In this document: positions 34,545 through 45,700 of the stretch, piece by piece
How the letters are laid out: every line of letters starts with the position of its first letter
Position numbering within the stretch: the stretch's first letter is position 1
NCBI GenBank assembly: GCA_018398585.1
Contig: JAGTTD010000014.1
Location: 20,645,387 to 20,709,386, forward strand
Direction: 5' to 3'
From: Simmondsia chinensis
Taxonomy: Eukaryota > Streptophyta > Magnoliopsida > Caryophyllales > Simmondsiaceae
Length of the DNA stretch: 64,000 nt
Notes under the pieces: generated by a model
The model's input: only the letters and a program-made list of their open reading frames with translations
What the model was told of the DNA's origin: nothing
The model's database searches: none
Position numbers and translations under genes: made by a program

Positions 34545-35679
34545 GAAGTGAAATTTGGGAATTGGCTCTTCAAGAAATTGCAATTTTCCCAAGTCATAAA
34601 GCTCTTGTTCAAGTTGCTCCAAGTCACCAACACCTTTTGCATAGCACCGTGATCATGCTGCAGCGACTCCGGGCTTTAATTGCAACAAGCTGCAGCACCA
34701 GCACCCCATTTGATTCTGCATCAGGTGGATTTCGAGCAGCTGCTGCACCATTTTTTACCTTCTTTTTAAGTAGGGAAACATGGAACACCGGGTGAATGTA
34801 TGAATGCGAAGGTAAGTCAAGCTTATATGCAACATTGCCAACTTTCTCCAAGATTTTGTATGGGCCAAAGAAACAAGCACTTAGCTTGATATTACGCCTG
34901 ACAGCCAAGGAAGACTGTCTATACGGCTGTAATTTAAGGTAGACCATGTCTCCAACGTCATAGTTTTTGTCTACCCTCTTTTTGTTGGCATAAAATTTCA
35001 TTCGTGCCCGAGCTTGTTGGAGATTATCTTTGAGCAGTTGCGCCATCTGCTACCTCTACCGTACCAGATCAGTGGCTGCAGAATCAGATTCTCCAGGTTG
35101 TCGCAGCAACATTGGTGAAGGGGAAGGATAACCATACAATGCTTGGAAGGGTGATGTGCCAATTGATGTATGGAAGTGAGTGTTGAACCAAAACTCCACC
35201 AAAGAAAGCCAATGATTCCACTCCTTGGGCTTTAAGAAAACCATACTCCGAAGGTATTTCTCTACAAATTGGTTGACTCGTTCGGTTCGGCCATCCGTTT
35301 GAGGATGATAAGAGGAACTAAGTGCCAATGTGGTACCCATCAACTTGAACAACTCCCTTCAAAATGTGCTTGTGAAAATCTTGTCTCGATCTGACAGAAT
35401 GGATTGAGGCAATCCATGTAATTTGTAAATGTTGTCAAGGAAGATCCTTTCAAATTTCTCAGCGGTAACGGGTCGAGCAAGAGCAATGAAATGGTTGTAC
35501 TTAGTGAAACGTTCCACCACTACCCATATAACCTCCTTGCCTTCAGACCTCGGTAATCCCTCGATGAAATCCATGCTAATATTAATCCATGCTCCATCCA
35601 GAATAGGAAGTGGTTGAAGTAGACCCTTGTAACGATGATCTCCCAACTTTGTTTGTTGGCATATTTCACAAGCCTTCAC
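34545..35679 (-). pseudogene. Element D integrase with frameshifted chromodomain
   Basis: The stretch 35679-35359 has the zinc-binding end CEICQQTK and the catalytic core (DGAWINISMDFIEGLPRS, ILSDRDKIFTSTF). After a stop, 35352-35056 holds YHPQTDGRTERVN, with the third acidic residue, and SPFQALYGYPSP. The stretch 35046-34624 has the GPY/F module (FFGPYKILEKVG, HPVFHVSLLKKK). In the next frame, about 34640-34545, KVLVTWSNL and FMTWEN, then SQFPNF, read as a chromodomain. Stops at 35357 and 35048 and the late shift disable it. The family is thus a chromovirus, possibly Reina-like. Confidence 0.82.
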
Positions 35680-35699
35680 ATACTTTTTTTTCCATGCTT

Positions 35700-36480
35700 G
35701 GCCATGTAAAGTACACTTTAATTCTTTGATATGTGCCTTCTACACCAGCATGGCCTCCCCAAGCTGCACCATGAGAAGCATATATGATCTAATTTCTCAA
35801 ATCAGTAGCAGATCCCACATAGAGCTTGCCGTGAACTCGAATCAGCCCCCTCTGCATTGAAATTTCAGATTCTGATGTATCCCTTTCTGCATTATTCACA
35901 AGGACAGCAGCAACACTTTCTTGTGCAAATGGATCACCCTCATATGACTTATAAAGCTCTTCCATCCATGAAGGAATCACCACGGTAGTAACAATGCGGT
36001 ACCCATATCAACATCCTAGACAAAGCATCGGCTGCAGCATTATCTTTGCCCCTTCGGTACTCAATGTCATAATCAAGGCCAGGCATCTTCATGAGACCTT
36101 TCTTTTTAATTCTTGACACAATCTTTTGCCCAAGGAGATTCTTGAGGCTTTGGTGATCCGTTCGAATGATGAACTTGTGACCCTCCAAGTAATGCCTCCA
36201 TTTCTCCATAGCTAAGAGAATTGCTGGATACTCTTTCTCATAGGTCGACATGGCTTGATGCTTGGGACTAAGAGCTTCACTCAAGTAAGCAATAGGCCTT
36301 CCACATTGAGAAAGAACAGCCCCAATTCCAGTACCACTTGCATCGATCTCCAAAACAAAGCTTTCGGTGAAGTTTGGCATTGCCAATACCGGAGCAGCAC
36401 ACATTGCGGCTTTAAGAGCTTCAAATGCAGCTTGAGGTCTCTCATTCCATGCAAAAGCATCCTTCTTCAAGAGTTCGATT
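35700..36480 (-). pseudogene. Element D RNase H and linker to integrase
   Basis: The frame 36470-35949 reads [56 protein letters not shown] and YRRGKDNAAADALSR, the standard gypsy RNase H with its conserved aspartates. A frame change near 35970 leads to the linker 35983-35789 (VIPSWMEELYKSYEGD). Confidence 0.85.
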
Positions 36481-36506
36481 AAAGGTTTGGCAATAGAACC
36501 AAAACC

Positions 36507-37349
36507 CTAAATGAATTTTCTATAATACCCGGTCAATCCCAAAAAACCTCTCAATTGCTTCAAGGTGATCGGAATTGGCCAATCTTGCATTGCACAGATC
36601 TTATTAGGATTGGTAGAAACTCCTTCTTGTGAGATGACATGACCCAAATACTCAAGCTTATTTTGAGCAAACAAACATTTGGATAACTTAGCAAAGAACT
36701 TGTGTTGTCGCATCACTACAAAGACTTGTCTGAGGTGAGTGAGATAAGCTTCATATGTTGAGTTGTAAATCAGTATGTCATCGAAGAAAACGAGCACTGA
36801 CTTCATCTGAAAAGGATTGAAAACGTCATTCATGGCTGCTTGAAAAGTGGCCGGAGCATTTGTTAAACCGAAAGGCATAACAACAAACTCGAAGTGGCCA
36901 TGATGAGTCTGAAAAGCTGTCTTGTAGATATCTGGCTCGTGGACCCTGATTTGATGATACCCTTGCCTCAAATCAAGCTTTGAAAAGAAGCATGCTCCAT
37001 GTAGCTCTTCAAGCAAATCATCTGTGACTGGGATGGGAAACTTATCCTTCACTGTTAGAGCATTCAACTGACGGTAATCAATGCACATTCTAGCCGACCC
37101 ATCGTTCTTCGTCACGAGGATCACAGGTGAAGCAAAAGGACTATGGCTTGGTCTAATGAAACTCATGTGAAGAAGTTCTTCAACTTGCCTCTCTATCTCT
37201 GTCTTTTGGCCGTGAGCATACCGATAAGGTCTAATCTTCACCGGATCAGCATTTGCACGCAAGGGAATGGCATGGTCCACACTCCTTTGAGGAGGAAGAC
37301 TCTTAGGCTGCTCAAAAATGTCCCCAAATTCATCCACTAAGGACTGCAC
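36507..37349 (-). CDS. Element D reverse transcriptase (open segment)
   Basis: An open segment of 280 codons contains [68 protein letters not shown] and the catalytic VFFDDILIY, ending with [14 protein letters not shown]. It is the best preserved RT of the window's older elements. Stops at both ends (37367 and 36506) separate it from protease and RNase H, so no full Pol can be made. Confidence 0.88.
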   Translation of the reverse strand: MQSLVDEFGDIFEQPKSLPPQRSVDHAIPLRANADPVKIRPYRYAHGQKTEIERQVEELLHMSFIRPSHSPFASPVILVTKNDGSARMCIDYRQLNALTVKDKFPIPVTDDLLEELHGACFFSKLDLRQGYHQIRVHEPDIYKTAFQTHHGHFEFVVMPFGLTNAPATFQAAMNDVFNPFQMKSVLVFFDDILIYNSTYEAYLTHLRQVFVVMRQHKFFAKLSKCLFAQNKLEYLGHVISQEGVSTNPNKICAMQDWPIPITLKQLRGFLGLTGYYRKFI

Positions 37350-37367
37350 CTCTGGTTGTAGGTCCTG

Positions 37368-38696
37368 CTACAACTCTACAGAAGATAACATGAATAAATG
37401 CCCAATCCATTGTATTGCCTTCTTCTTGATTCCATCTTGCACACGTTTGCCATCAATCAACTTGAGTTGAGCTTCCTCTGATATGCCTTTCAAGGATACT
37501 TTGGTGCCATGAACCTCAAATGCCACAGTCATCCTATCAAAATCAAACACAACCGGGTTGAAGGTTCCCATCCAATTCACCCCAAGCACCATATCGCAAC
37601 CTCCTAAAGGAAGAACTCTGAAATCAAAGGTGAATTGATGATCTTGCATAGACCATGGGAATGCTAAGCACTTGGTTTGAGTCTTCAAGGAGTTGCCATC
37701 AGCCACCATCACCGACAAGGGATGAGTCTTTGTCACCTCATGCTTAACCTTCTTAATCAACTTTGGATCAACAAAACTATGAGTACTCCCACTATTAATA
37801 AGGACAATGATGGAGTGTTTACCAGCCTTGCCTCCGATTTTCATAGTGTTATGAGCTCCACTACCGGTCAAAGCCTTCATTGATATCTCCACTTCATTAT
37901 CACTCAATTCCTCTTGTGAAGTATAATCAACACTATCCTGTTCTGCATCTGATTGGTCACTGCCAGAATCAGCTTTAGCACGGGACCCCCTTGCATACAT
38001 CAATGATTGTGTTTTGCACCTATAACCAGGCTGATATGGTTGATTACAACGAAAGCAAAGCCTCACAGAACTTCTGTCAATAGCACGCTTAAAACCAGTA
38101 CTGGAATTCTTCTGCTGAGGTCTGAACTTGCTGCCGTGCTGCTTAATCTTGTCACTTGATTGAACTTGAGTGGCTTCAATCAACTTTGCCTTGTTGTAAG
38201 AACTTGACAAAGTCTTAGGAACAATGGCTTTCACCATATTCTTGATCCTTGGCTTCAATCCACTCACAAAGCATGAAACAAAATATAATTCAGCCTCCTC
38301 GGGGGCTTTGGACAAAACTGACAGCAAGTTGGCTCTTAGGTTCTCAAATCTAAGCATATACTCTCTCACGGTTGAAATTTGAAACAACTTGTTAAAGCTA
38401 TCCACAACATCCGTTGATTCACCTTCTCCATATCGTTCACACATTTCTTCTACGAATTTGCCCCAAGAAAGATTCGGTTTGCTCTTCAACAAACTATAAT
38501 ACCAAACCTCATGGTCACCATGTAATTGAACTGCAGACAGCTGGAGTTTTTCCTCATCAGGAATGTTATAATACAAAAAATACCGATCACATCTCCTTAG
38601 CCATGATTCCGGTTGTCTACCATCAAAAGGATGAATTTCAACTCTTGGCTGCCTGTAATTACCACTCCTACCACCAAATATAGTGTCATTACTCAC
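37368..38696 (-). CDS. Element D capsid, zinc knuckle and protease (442-codon open segment)
   Basis: Residues 15-175 are the capsid (PRVEIHPFDGRQPESWLRRC, HEVWYYSLLKSKPNLSWGK, YFVSCFVSGLKPRIKNMVKA). The knuckle at 214-227 has C, C and C, but tyrosine where relatives have histidine (PGYRC). An acidic linker spans 240-272. The protease begins near 285 and its motif at 297-310 is IVLINSGSTHSFVD, with asparagine (AAT) in place of the catalytic aspartate. Residues 355-370 (GGCDMVLGVNWM) are the conserved protease C-terminal part. The segment is open, but the two substitutions make activity unlikely. Confidence 0.85.
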   Translation of the reverse strand: MSNDTIFGGRSGNYRQPRVEIHPFDGRQPESWLRRCDRYFLYYNIPDEEKLQLSAVQLHGDHEVWYYSLLKSKPNLSWGKFVEEMCERYGEGESTDVVDSFNKLFQISTVREYMLRFENLRANLLSVLSKAPEEAELYFVSCFVSGLKPRIKNMVKAIVPKTLSSSYNKAKLIEATQVQSSDKIKQHGSKFRPQQKNSSTGFKRAIDRSSVRLCFRCNQPYQPGYRCKTQSLMYARGSRAKADSGSDQSDAEQDSVDYTSQEELSDNEVEISMKALTGSGAHNTMKIGGKAGKHSIIVLINSGSTHSFVDPKLIKKVKHEVTKTHPLSVMVADGNSLKTQTKCLAFPWSMQDHQFTFDFRVLPLGGCDMVLGVNWMGTFNPVVFDFDRMTVAFEVHGTKVSLKGISEEAQLKLIDGKRVQDGIKKKAIQWIGHLFMLSSVEL

Positions 38697-38939
38697 TGAT
38701 CTGTGCTGGAACTGTCGATGAAGATGTTTGTCAAGATGATCGAGCTCATCAAATTCAACTCTACGCTATAACACTAAATTCTGTGGCCTGACATTGTGGT
38801 CTGCTTTCAAAGCTTCAGGTCTGCAATGTGCTTGTCCAGAGGCTCGATCCTAATTGTCTACATCAATTTCAGGTTGCAAAGTTTGATTCTCAGCTGATCT
38901 GATGTTAATTGATGGTCCTACATCCGGCTGCATTATCGG

Positions 38940-39337
38940 AGACTTCCCTCAGCTCCTCACCAGACCTTCAGGTCAGTCAGCATTGTCTTGCTGCTGATCT
39001 ATTTCAACTGAATGAAGGATCTCACTCGCAGGCTTTAAGATTGCATTAACGCTTGATTCTCCTTGCTTATTAACTTGATCTTGCAAGTGTACAATCTTCT
39101 CTTCAATTTGTTGTAGCCGATCTCGCACCTTTGCATCCTTTGCTTCTTTGTCCAACTACAATGACAGAATTCAATCCATCTTTTGATCAAAACTTTCTGT
39201 AAATCTTGAAGATCTTCTTTAGTAGCATTCTAAGGTCCGATCGTTGCGTTGCTAGCAACTGCAGCAGCATCATCCAAATTCAGACCAGTTGCATTCACTC
39301 TACCAGCACCGGACCTAGTTCTTACACCATTGGTCAT
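38940..39337 (-). pseudogene. Element D gag N-terminus
   Basis: The start MTNGVRTRSGAG lies at 39337. After stops near 39230 and 39155, a coiled, charged segment follows at 39155-38973. The stretch 38940-38700 is a low-complexity linker to the capsid frame, with stops. Confidence 0.7.
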
Positions 39338-39390
39338 GATTTTCCTTGATTTTGCCAGCCTCAATCAATCAATTGATTGCTTGAACTAGC

Positions 39391-39402
39391 TCTGATACCA
39401 AT
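39391..39402 (-). promoter_or_regulatory. Primer-binding site of element D
   Basis: The plus strand reads TCTGATACCAAT, complement of the initiator tRNA-Met primer site, directly before the LTR. Confidence 0.9.
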
Positions 39403-39804
39403 TGTTAGCTTCCAATTCGAAATTAGAAGTCTAACCTTGTAGAAGAAAGAGTTGAGATGAGAAAAGAAGTGAAAGGGGATGAGAAATAGAGAAGGGGATG
39501 AGAAAAGAGAGTAATTCCAGAAGGAATTCTGATTTTTATTAATTGGCTGATTGAATTACATGCTTAGGACCCTATTTATACACATTTGGGCACATTGCAT
39601 CAAGACAAATTCAAACTAAACCATCTAACAGCCTTTCTCGCCAATTCTGTAGCAAAACCCTAACTTTTGACCTGGTTAGACCGACCAACTACTTTTGGCT
39701 CCAAAACATACCCAACCGACATTTAAATTCTAACAACTCAACAATGAAACACTTATCAACAATTACAACCAGAAATTACAATTAAAATATGTCAATTCAT
39801 AACA
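39403..39804 (-). repeat. 5' LTR of element D
   Basis: An intact LTR of 402 bp, TGTTAGC to CATAACA on the plus strand, nearly identical to the joined halves of the left LTR. It is followed by the target duplication TTATT. Confidence 0.92.
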
Positions 39805-40305
39805 TTATTCATGTATTTGCTATTCACATGACAAAGTCTAGCGTGCGAAAGATTCATACAGGAAACAATATAAATGCAATTAGCAATAGTATTATTGGCC
39901 TCAATATTAAGTTTCAACATACCATCGCAAACATAGCTTTTACCAACATAGACGTCATTCTTAGTAATAATGCATTGATTAGACTAATAAAAATCTACTT
40001 GAAACCTGCCTTATTTAAAAAAAACCGGAAACGAGATTTCTTCTAACTTCAGGAGTATAAGGAACATCTTTAAAAGTTAAAATCTTCCAGGAGGCAAACT
40101 TGATTTCAACTTTACCAACGCCTATGACATTGTCGGCTTGAGAGTCTCCTGGCATAATGTTAAGGTTGCTATTAACAACATTATAAGTCTTGAACAAATA
40201 TTTGCCATAACATACATGCATAGAGGTACTTATTTCAGTTATCATGGCTACAAATTGTGCCTCGGTTAAACTAACTGGAAATTTGGGTTCACTTTTTGTC
40301 ATGGT
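39805..40305 (-). pseudogene. Copia protease to GAG-pre-integrase fragment
   Basis: The frame 40302-40015 reads NVIGVGKVEIKFASW, then LTFKDVPYTPEVRRNLVSGFF, typical of the copia protease end. After a short shift, 40010-39805 gives NKAGFK and KAMFAMV-like pieces, then LSHARLCHVNSKYMNN, the HARL motif of the GAG-pre-integrase domain. The frame continues at 28097 on the other side of element D. Confidence 0.78.
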
Positions 40306-40378
40306 TTCACCTCTTGGTTTATGTCAGGCATTTCACATTAGGTTTTGATTCTTAGGATTATTTTCATTAGTAGAGATG

Positions 40379-40640
40379 TGACACCCCAAATCCCCTAGAA
40401 TAGGGGGTTACATGCTGTAGGCACAATTAGAACCTTCACTACTTTTTAAACGTAGCTGAAGTATATTTGTTCGTGATTGAAGTATCATGAAATATTACAT
40501 ATGCTGTAACTTTCATTACAAACTAGTATAATCTAAACAAAAGAAACTACATATATTTTTTGTACCAAAGGATCAGAAACTAAGCCACTTTGAGTATAAA
40601 ATTCCTAAAATTTGTGTAAGTTTTCTAGCATCATAATAGA
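40379..40640 (-). repeat. Probable 3' LTR of gypsy element F
   Basis: The edge TGACACCCC with the following AATCCCCTA-GAA-TAGGGGGTT hairpin (about 40389-40411) looks like the U5 end of a minus-strand LTR. The inner border is unclear, because the RNase H frame breaks off near 40630. No second copy is seen in the window. Confidence 0.5.
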
Positions 40641-41700
40641 TAATGTATCCTTCTTCTCCTAACGGCACCACAAGCATTGGGGTTGATACTAATTAAGTTT
40701 CTAATTCAAGAAAACTTTCTTCACAAATATTATCCCATTCAAACTTTCTTTCTCTTCTTGTTAGTCTACTAAGGGGCATGGCTAATTTGGAAAATGCTTA
40801 ACGAATCTTCTATAATAACCTGCCAGACTTAGGAAACTTCTAACTTCAGTTGCAGTGGTTGGAAGGGGCCAGTTCACAATTGCTTCCACCTTTTATGGGT
40901 TCACTGGTATTCCTTCTCCCGATATCATATGTCCTAGGAAAGAAACCTTTGATGACCATAATTCACATTTTTTTAATTTCCCATATAATTGTTTTTCATG
41001 AAGTGTTTGTAATATAGCCCTCAAATGGTTCTCATGATCCTTCTCATTTTTCAAGTACACCAAAATATAATCGATAAAGACAACAATAAATTGATCTAGG
41101 AAAGGCTTAAATACTCTATTCATCAAATCCATAAATACAGTTGGTGCATTTGTTAATCCAAAAGGCATTACAAGAAATTCATAATGTCCATATCGAGTCC
41201 TAAATGCTATTTTTGGCACATCTTCATTTCTAACGCACAACTGGTGATACCTAGACCCCAAGTTGATTTTCGAAAAGACAGATAGCCCATGTAACTAATC
41301 ATATAACTCATCAATTCTAGGCAAAGGGTACTTATTCTTGACAGTAACTTTGTTCAACTCTCTATAATCAATGCAAAGCCTCATGCTACCATCTTTCTTT
41401 TCCATTAAAAAAATTGGTGCACCCCAAGGTGAGGTACTAGGCCTTATTTGTCCCTTATTAGGCAATTCTTGTAGTTATACTTTTAGTTGTTTCAATTCTA
41501 TGTGTGCCTCCCTATATGATGTTTGGGAGATAGGTTTGGTGTCAAGAGTGAGTTTGATACAAAATTTGACTTCTCGTTTAGGAGGGCAATCTGGGAATAT
41601 CATCAGGAAATAGATTGGGAAATTCTCTAGCCTCAGGAAATTTTTCAAAACATGATTCACCACGATTTTCCTCACATACACTGCAAATGTAAATTTCACA
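40640..41700 (-). pseudogene. Element F reverse transcriptase with RNase H start
   Basis: The frame 41261-40893 has [36 protein letters not shown] and [10 protein letters not shown], where the second aspartate of the catalytic DD pair is tyrosine. Upstream, 41699-41475 covers the protease-RT linker (FPDCPPKREVKFCIKL, then AHIELKQL). Downstream, 40890-40640 gives [18 protein letters not shown] and PMLVVPLGEEGYIIYYDA, after which RNase H and the whole integrase are missing. An internal deletion joins this point to the LTR. Confidence 0.8.
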
Positions 41701-41879
41701 ACCTTTTCTCAGGATTCTTTTAGCTTACATAGTTCACTGCAATTATAACACTCAATTGCTGCTCTATGTTCGGTTAACCAATCCATCCCTAATAAAACAT
41801 TGAAATCCTTCATATCTAATTGTATCAGGTTCGACCCAAAACTCTTAGTCCCCAACTTTACCTCACAACCTATATATAT

Positions 41880-42330
41880 TCAATCGACGCTAGTGGAAGC
41901 CCCAATAGGCAGGGTTAATGATTAGGTCAGTTTTAAGTCCAGAAGAACCACGTCTTTGTTTCGCAGCAAAGGTAGTGGATATGAAGGAATGGGTAGCACT
42001 AGAATCGAAAAGAACAAAAGCATATAAAGAATCTACAAGAGTAGTACATGTCACCACTTTGCCTCCTTTCTTGCCATCCTCCTTTTTTAGGGAAAACACT
42101 CGCCTTGTAGTCCTAGGTTTTTTACATTTTCTCGTGCCCCACTTGTTGGTTCAGTACCACCTTTCTCACTCTTACTAGGCTTACTATAACAAGAAGAAGC
42201 AATATGCCCTTTTTTTCCACACTTATAACAAGTTTTTTTCTTTTGAGGACAATTTTCTATACTATGCCCTTCTTTCCCACACCTAAAGCAATTCCCATTT
42301 GCTCTAAAGCAAGGCCTCCCCAAGTTGAAC
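41880..42330 (-). pseudogene. Element F zinc knuckles and protease
   Basis: The frame 42323-42087 has two intact CCHC knuckles, CFRCGKEGHSIENC and CYKCGKKGHIASSC. An overlapping frame 42099-41890 carries the protease start with VLFDSSATHSFIS, where the usual DSG is DSS. The double knuckle differs from the single one of B, C and D and fits Tekay/Del-type or related gypsy elements. Confidence 0.8.
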
Positions 42331-42389
42331 TTTCCACAAAAGGTACAAGCCTCTCCCTTTCCGACCCTTTTATTTCAAAATTGATTTTT

Positions 42390-42905
42390 GTTTCTTGTCA
42401 TTCCGAAACCCTCATTTGATTGTTTTCTCTTCTTCTTCTCATTCATTTTCATTTCCACCTCTTTTTCTTCCTTTAGGATCTTACAATTCTAACATCTCTT
42501 TGGTACTCTTGGAAATTATCAAAGGCTTGACCAGACAATTGCTTCCTAATTGCAAGTCCCAACCCATACTCAAATCTATCAATTCTATCTTGATCGACTT
42601 CCTAAAATCGTGTAGCATATGTATAGAATTCTGTGAATTTCTCTTGATATTGCATCACAGACATATTTCCTTATTTCAAAGAGAGAAATTCTTTCTCTTT
42701 TTCTCTTTGTACACTTACGGGATAATATTTTTCCTTTAAAATAATCTTAAACTCATCCCAACTATATGTTTCTTCTTGTTCTCTATGCCTAGCAGTCTTC
42801 CACCAATGTTCAGCTTCCTTTGCAAACTTATACGTAGCAAGTTTCACTTTTAAATTTTTTGGAACATTAGCCCTCCAGAAAATCATCTTAGTTCCTTTGA
42901 CCCCT
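42390..42905 (-). pseudogene. Element F capsid fragment
   Basis: The frame 42886-42671 reads MIFWRANVPKNLKVKLATYKFAKEAEHWWKTA, YSWDEFKIILKEKYYPVSV, a clear retrotransposon gag capsid. The stretch 42670-42390 continues it with stops (a lysine-rich tail). The gag start is not found. Confidence 0.75.
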
Positions 42906-43794
42906 TCTTAAAATTTTAATGTTAGATGATCCCACAAACTCGGGAGAATCAAACTTAAAAAATTTTTGTACTGTCGATTGACTTTTACATCACATACATG
43001 GCCAAATTATTGTTCCAGAATATTTAACACAACTGTGAATAGCGACACTTCTCCTAACAGTTAAGTTAAGTAGTCAACCTCTCTATCAATGTATGCAACA
43101 TGTACTACCACTTCAAAATAGCTCTTAACACACTATGATTATTTTTCTTCTTCCTCCAACTTAGCAAATGTAAAAGTCATCATTTTCCAACATTGATTAA
43201 AATTTCAAGTAACATACTTTCAAAACTCACACAATTTTACCTAAACTAGCATCTTTCGACATAAAACATTTTATTCATGAATTTAGTGAACATTCATACG
43301 AAATTAGTGTGATGTTACATCAAATAGGTACTTTCCCTATCTAATCTAAATAAAGCTTAAAACTCATTTTTATTTAGCATTAATTCAATCTCTTGCCCCC
43401 AGCAAAGTTTTTCTTTTAAATTTGATGCAAATAACATTTTTACACTGCAAACACATCCGTATATGAATTTAATGCATACTTGATCAAGGACTTTCATCAA
43501 AAATGACAATTTGATCATATTACAAACTAACTACTTTAGCATAATTTTGAATAAAACATAATAGATACAAAGACAAAGCTTAATTATAAGAGATTGATGA
43601 TAATTTACTTACCGTGTTGCTATTACTCTTTGTTGGGTTGTTTTCACACACCAAAATACTTATGACTTTTTCTTCTTATTTTCTTATGAAGTTTTTGTGT
43701 GGTGTTGGTCTGAAATACTGAAATCTACACTCCTGTTTATACTTGAGGTTCTTCAAAGCTAAGGAACTAATATTATGTAAGGGGAGAAAGCATA
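42906..43794. other. Unassigned AT-rich stretch
   Basis: It probably includes the leader of element F, but I see no second LTR or primer site. A complement of a TATA-like box (TTTATACTTGAGG) lies near 43735. Confidence 0.4.
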
Positions 43795-44225
43795 GGCTGG
43801 TGGGTTTTATGCCACCTAATTCCTGGTGTCTGCCACCTTTTACTGGTGGTTGACACCTCCTACTTAGGTGCTACCACCTCACACTTTGGGTGCCACCTCG
43901 TGCTTAGTTTACATTCATTAGATGCCACCTCGTGCTTACGTGACCACCTCCTGCTAATTCACCAACTTCAGGTGCCATCTCGTGTTGATTCGCCTTCTTC
44001 GAGTGCCACCTCGTGCTTAAAAGTGCCGCCTTATTCTGATTCGCCTGCATTGAGTGCCACCTTGTGCTGATTCACCTACTTCGAATGCCACCCCATGTTG
44101 ATTCACTCACTTTGGGTGCCAGCTTGTGCATAAAAGCACCACCTCGTGCTAATTCACCTACTTCGCCTGCCACCTTATGCTTAAAATGCCACCTCATGCA
44201 TTGAAAACACCACCTCATGCTTATT
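43795..44225. repeat. Degenerate minisatellite with GTGCCACCTCGTGCTT
   Basis: The core GTGCCACCTCGTGCTTAATTC, or close variants with GATTCACCTACTTCGA, recurs about twelve times with units near 31 bp and shorter variants of 18-22 bp. Open frames across it are periodicity artefacts. Confidence 0.8.
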
Positions 44226-45700
44226 TGTTAAGACTGGTATTATTCCTCTATGCTCCATTACCAAATCTCGAGGTATTTAAACTGACACCCTGGAGATCTA
44301 ATAACTCGAACAAGTTTGAGCTTGAAAGGATTCACATGGAATGCGCCATAACTTGGTTACTGGATGACGACCAATGCAATCAAGGTGAAACCTTGGCCGT
44401 CAAAGCCCTTGAACAATAACACAAACCTATGTTCACCGAAATTATTAAGAGGTAACTCCAATATTAAGACCAACGCAATCAAGGTCAAGCCTTGGCCGTC
44501 AAAGCCTTAAGCCAACACTTCAATTTCAACTCGTCGATTAGGGGAATAGATTAAACCGAGAGCTCATACCGAAAATCTAAGGAATTGTATTTACTTGAAG
44601 AAAGTACAAAGATGATCTAGGTTACACTAAGCTAAGCTAGACTAAGTTAAGCTACTCCTAGGGTGTGCTGTAAAGAAACTTAAAGAAGTTTGCCTGTTGG
44701 TGCTGGACACTTTATAACTATAATATTATCTCTTGTTCATTGAAAACAAAAATAGCTTCCACATTCTATGCCTACGACATTTCCTTCCCATGTCACCCTC
44801 AAAGCTTCTTGTGCACGCTGAATGGGCATTGAATGTGCCTTGAAATTGTGTGGTTGAATGTTTTCTAGAAGCCCCACGTCTGTATAACTCGTAGGAGTTC
44901 CTTGTAGACACCCCATGTTCTATTGAAAAGTTTGAGTCTCATGTATCTTGAATTGTGCTCAAATTAACTGTCATGAGTATTAGAACAACCTGTCTTGCTG
45001 CTTTAAGGAATTCCCTTGAGCTCGATCCTCCTTTTCCCCTATAACCATCTCGAGTTTTTGATACCCTTTAAAGGGTTTTAACTCCTAAAAAATTGGGCTC
45101 GAGACACCTTTGTCTTAACATCTAACGGCTTTACATCTCTCAAGGATGGCCTCACATGATAAGCACGTGATGTTTTATTTCAAAATGATGTCATTCCAAC
45201 TCCCTCTAGTTAGGGGTGTAAACAAATGACCCCCTTTTAGCCGTTGGTAATTTTTGATTTTCAACGGTTAGAAATCTACCTGATTTGAACTCGAACAGCT
45301 ATAGGAAGCTAGAGAGAGAACTACTTGACATTTCATCTTTCTTCATTCCCGCATGTCTATAAAAGATACAGTTAGAGCTTATAAAAATTTTCTTGGACAT
45401 TTAAGAATGATCCTTTTTCTCCCTACAAACCATGTGCCCTAAGGCCAAACCTTGACCCTTCATTTGACATTCCTCGCCTTGAGCACATATTCCCTGATAT
45501 TGATGAATCCTCGTTGCTTCATACTATTTATGTAGGTCATTCTTCTGGAGGAAGACTCAAATTCTTCAAGGGATGGACTTGACAAAGTGATACGATAATT
45601 GGGTAGATTGCTTGACTCTAAGCTACAAAGGCAAAATGAAAGAACCTTCATATTTATGAAGCCATTAGGCTTTTTAAGATTGAACTTGGGTATGACCACC
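44226..45700. other. Unassigned stretch with one 99-bp direct duplication
   Basis: GACCAA(T/C)GCAATCAAGG followed by CCTTGGCCGTCAAAGCC occurs at 44369 and 44468. No gene, LTR end or TE domain is recognised in the rest. Confidence 0.5.

Larger units (their letters stand above)
28098..39804 (-). mobile_element. Gypsy element D, complete with both LTRs and target duplication
   Basis: Both LTRs (28098-34511 interrupted, and 39403-39804) are present and flanked by the 5-bp duplication TTATT at 28093-28097 and 39805-39809. Primer site, gag, protease, RT, RNase H, integrase and polypurine tract follow in normal gypsy order on the minus strand. A LINE of about 6 kb in the left LTR inflates its length. 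Without the LINE it would be about 5.7 kb. Several frame breaks make it defective. Confidence 0.92.
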
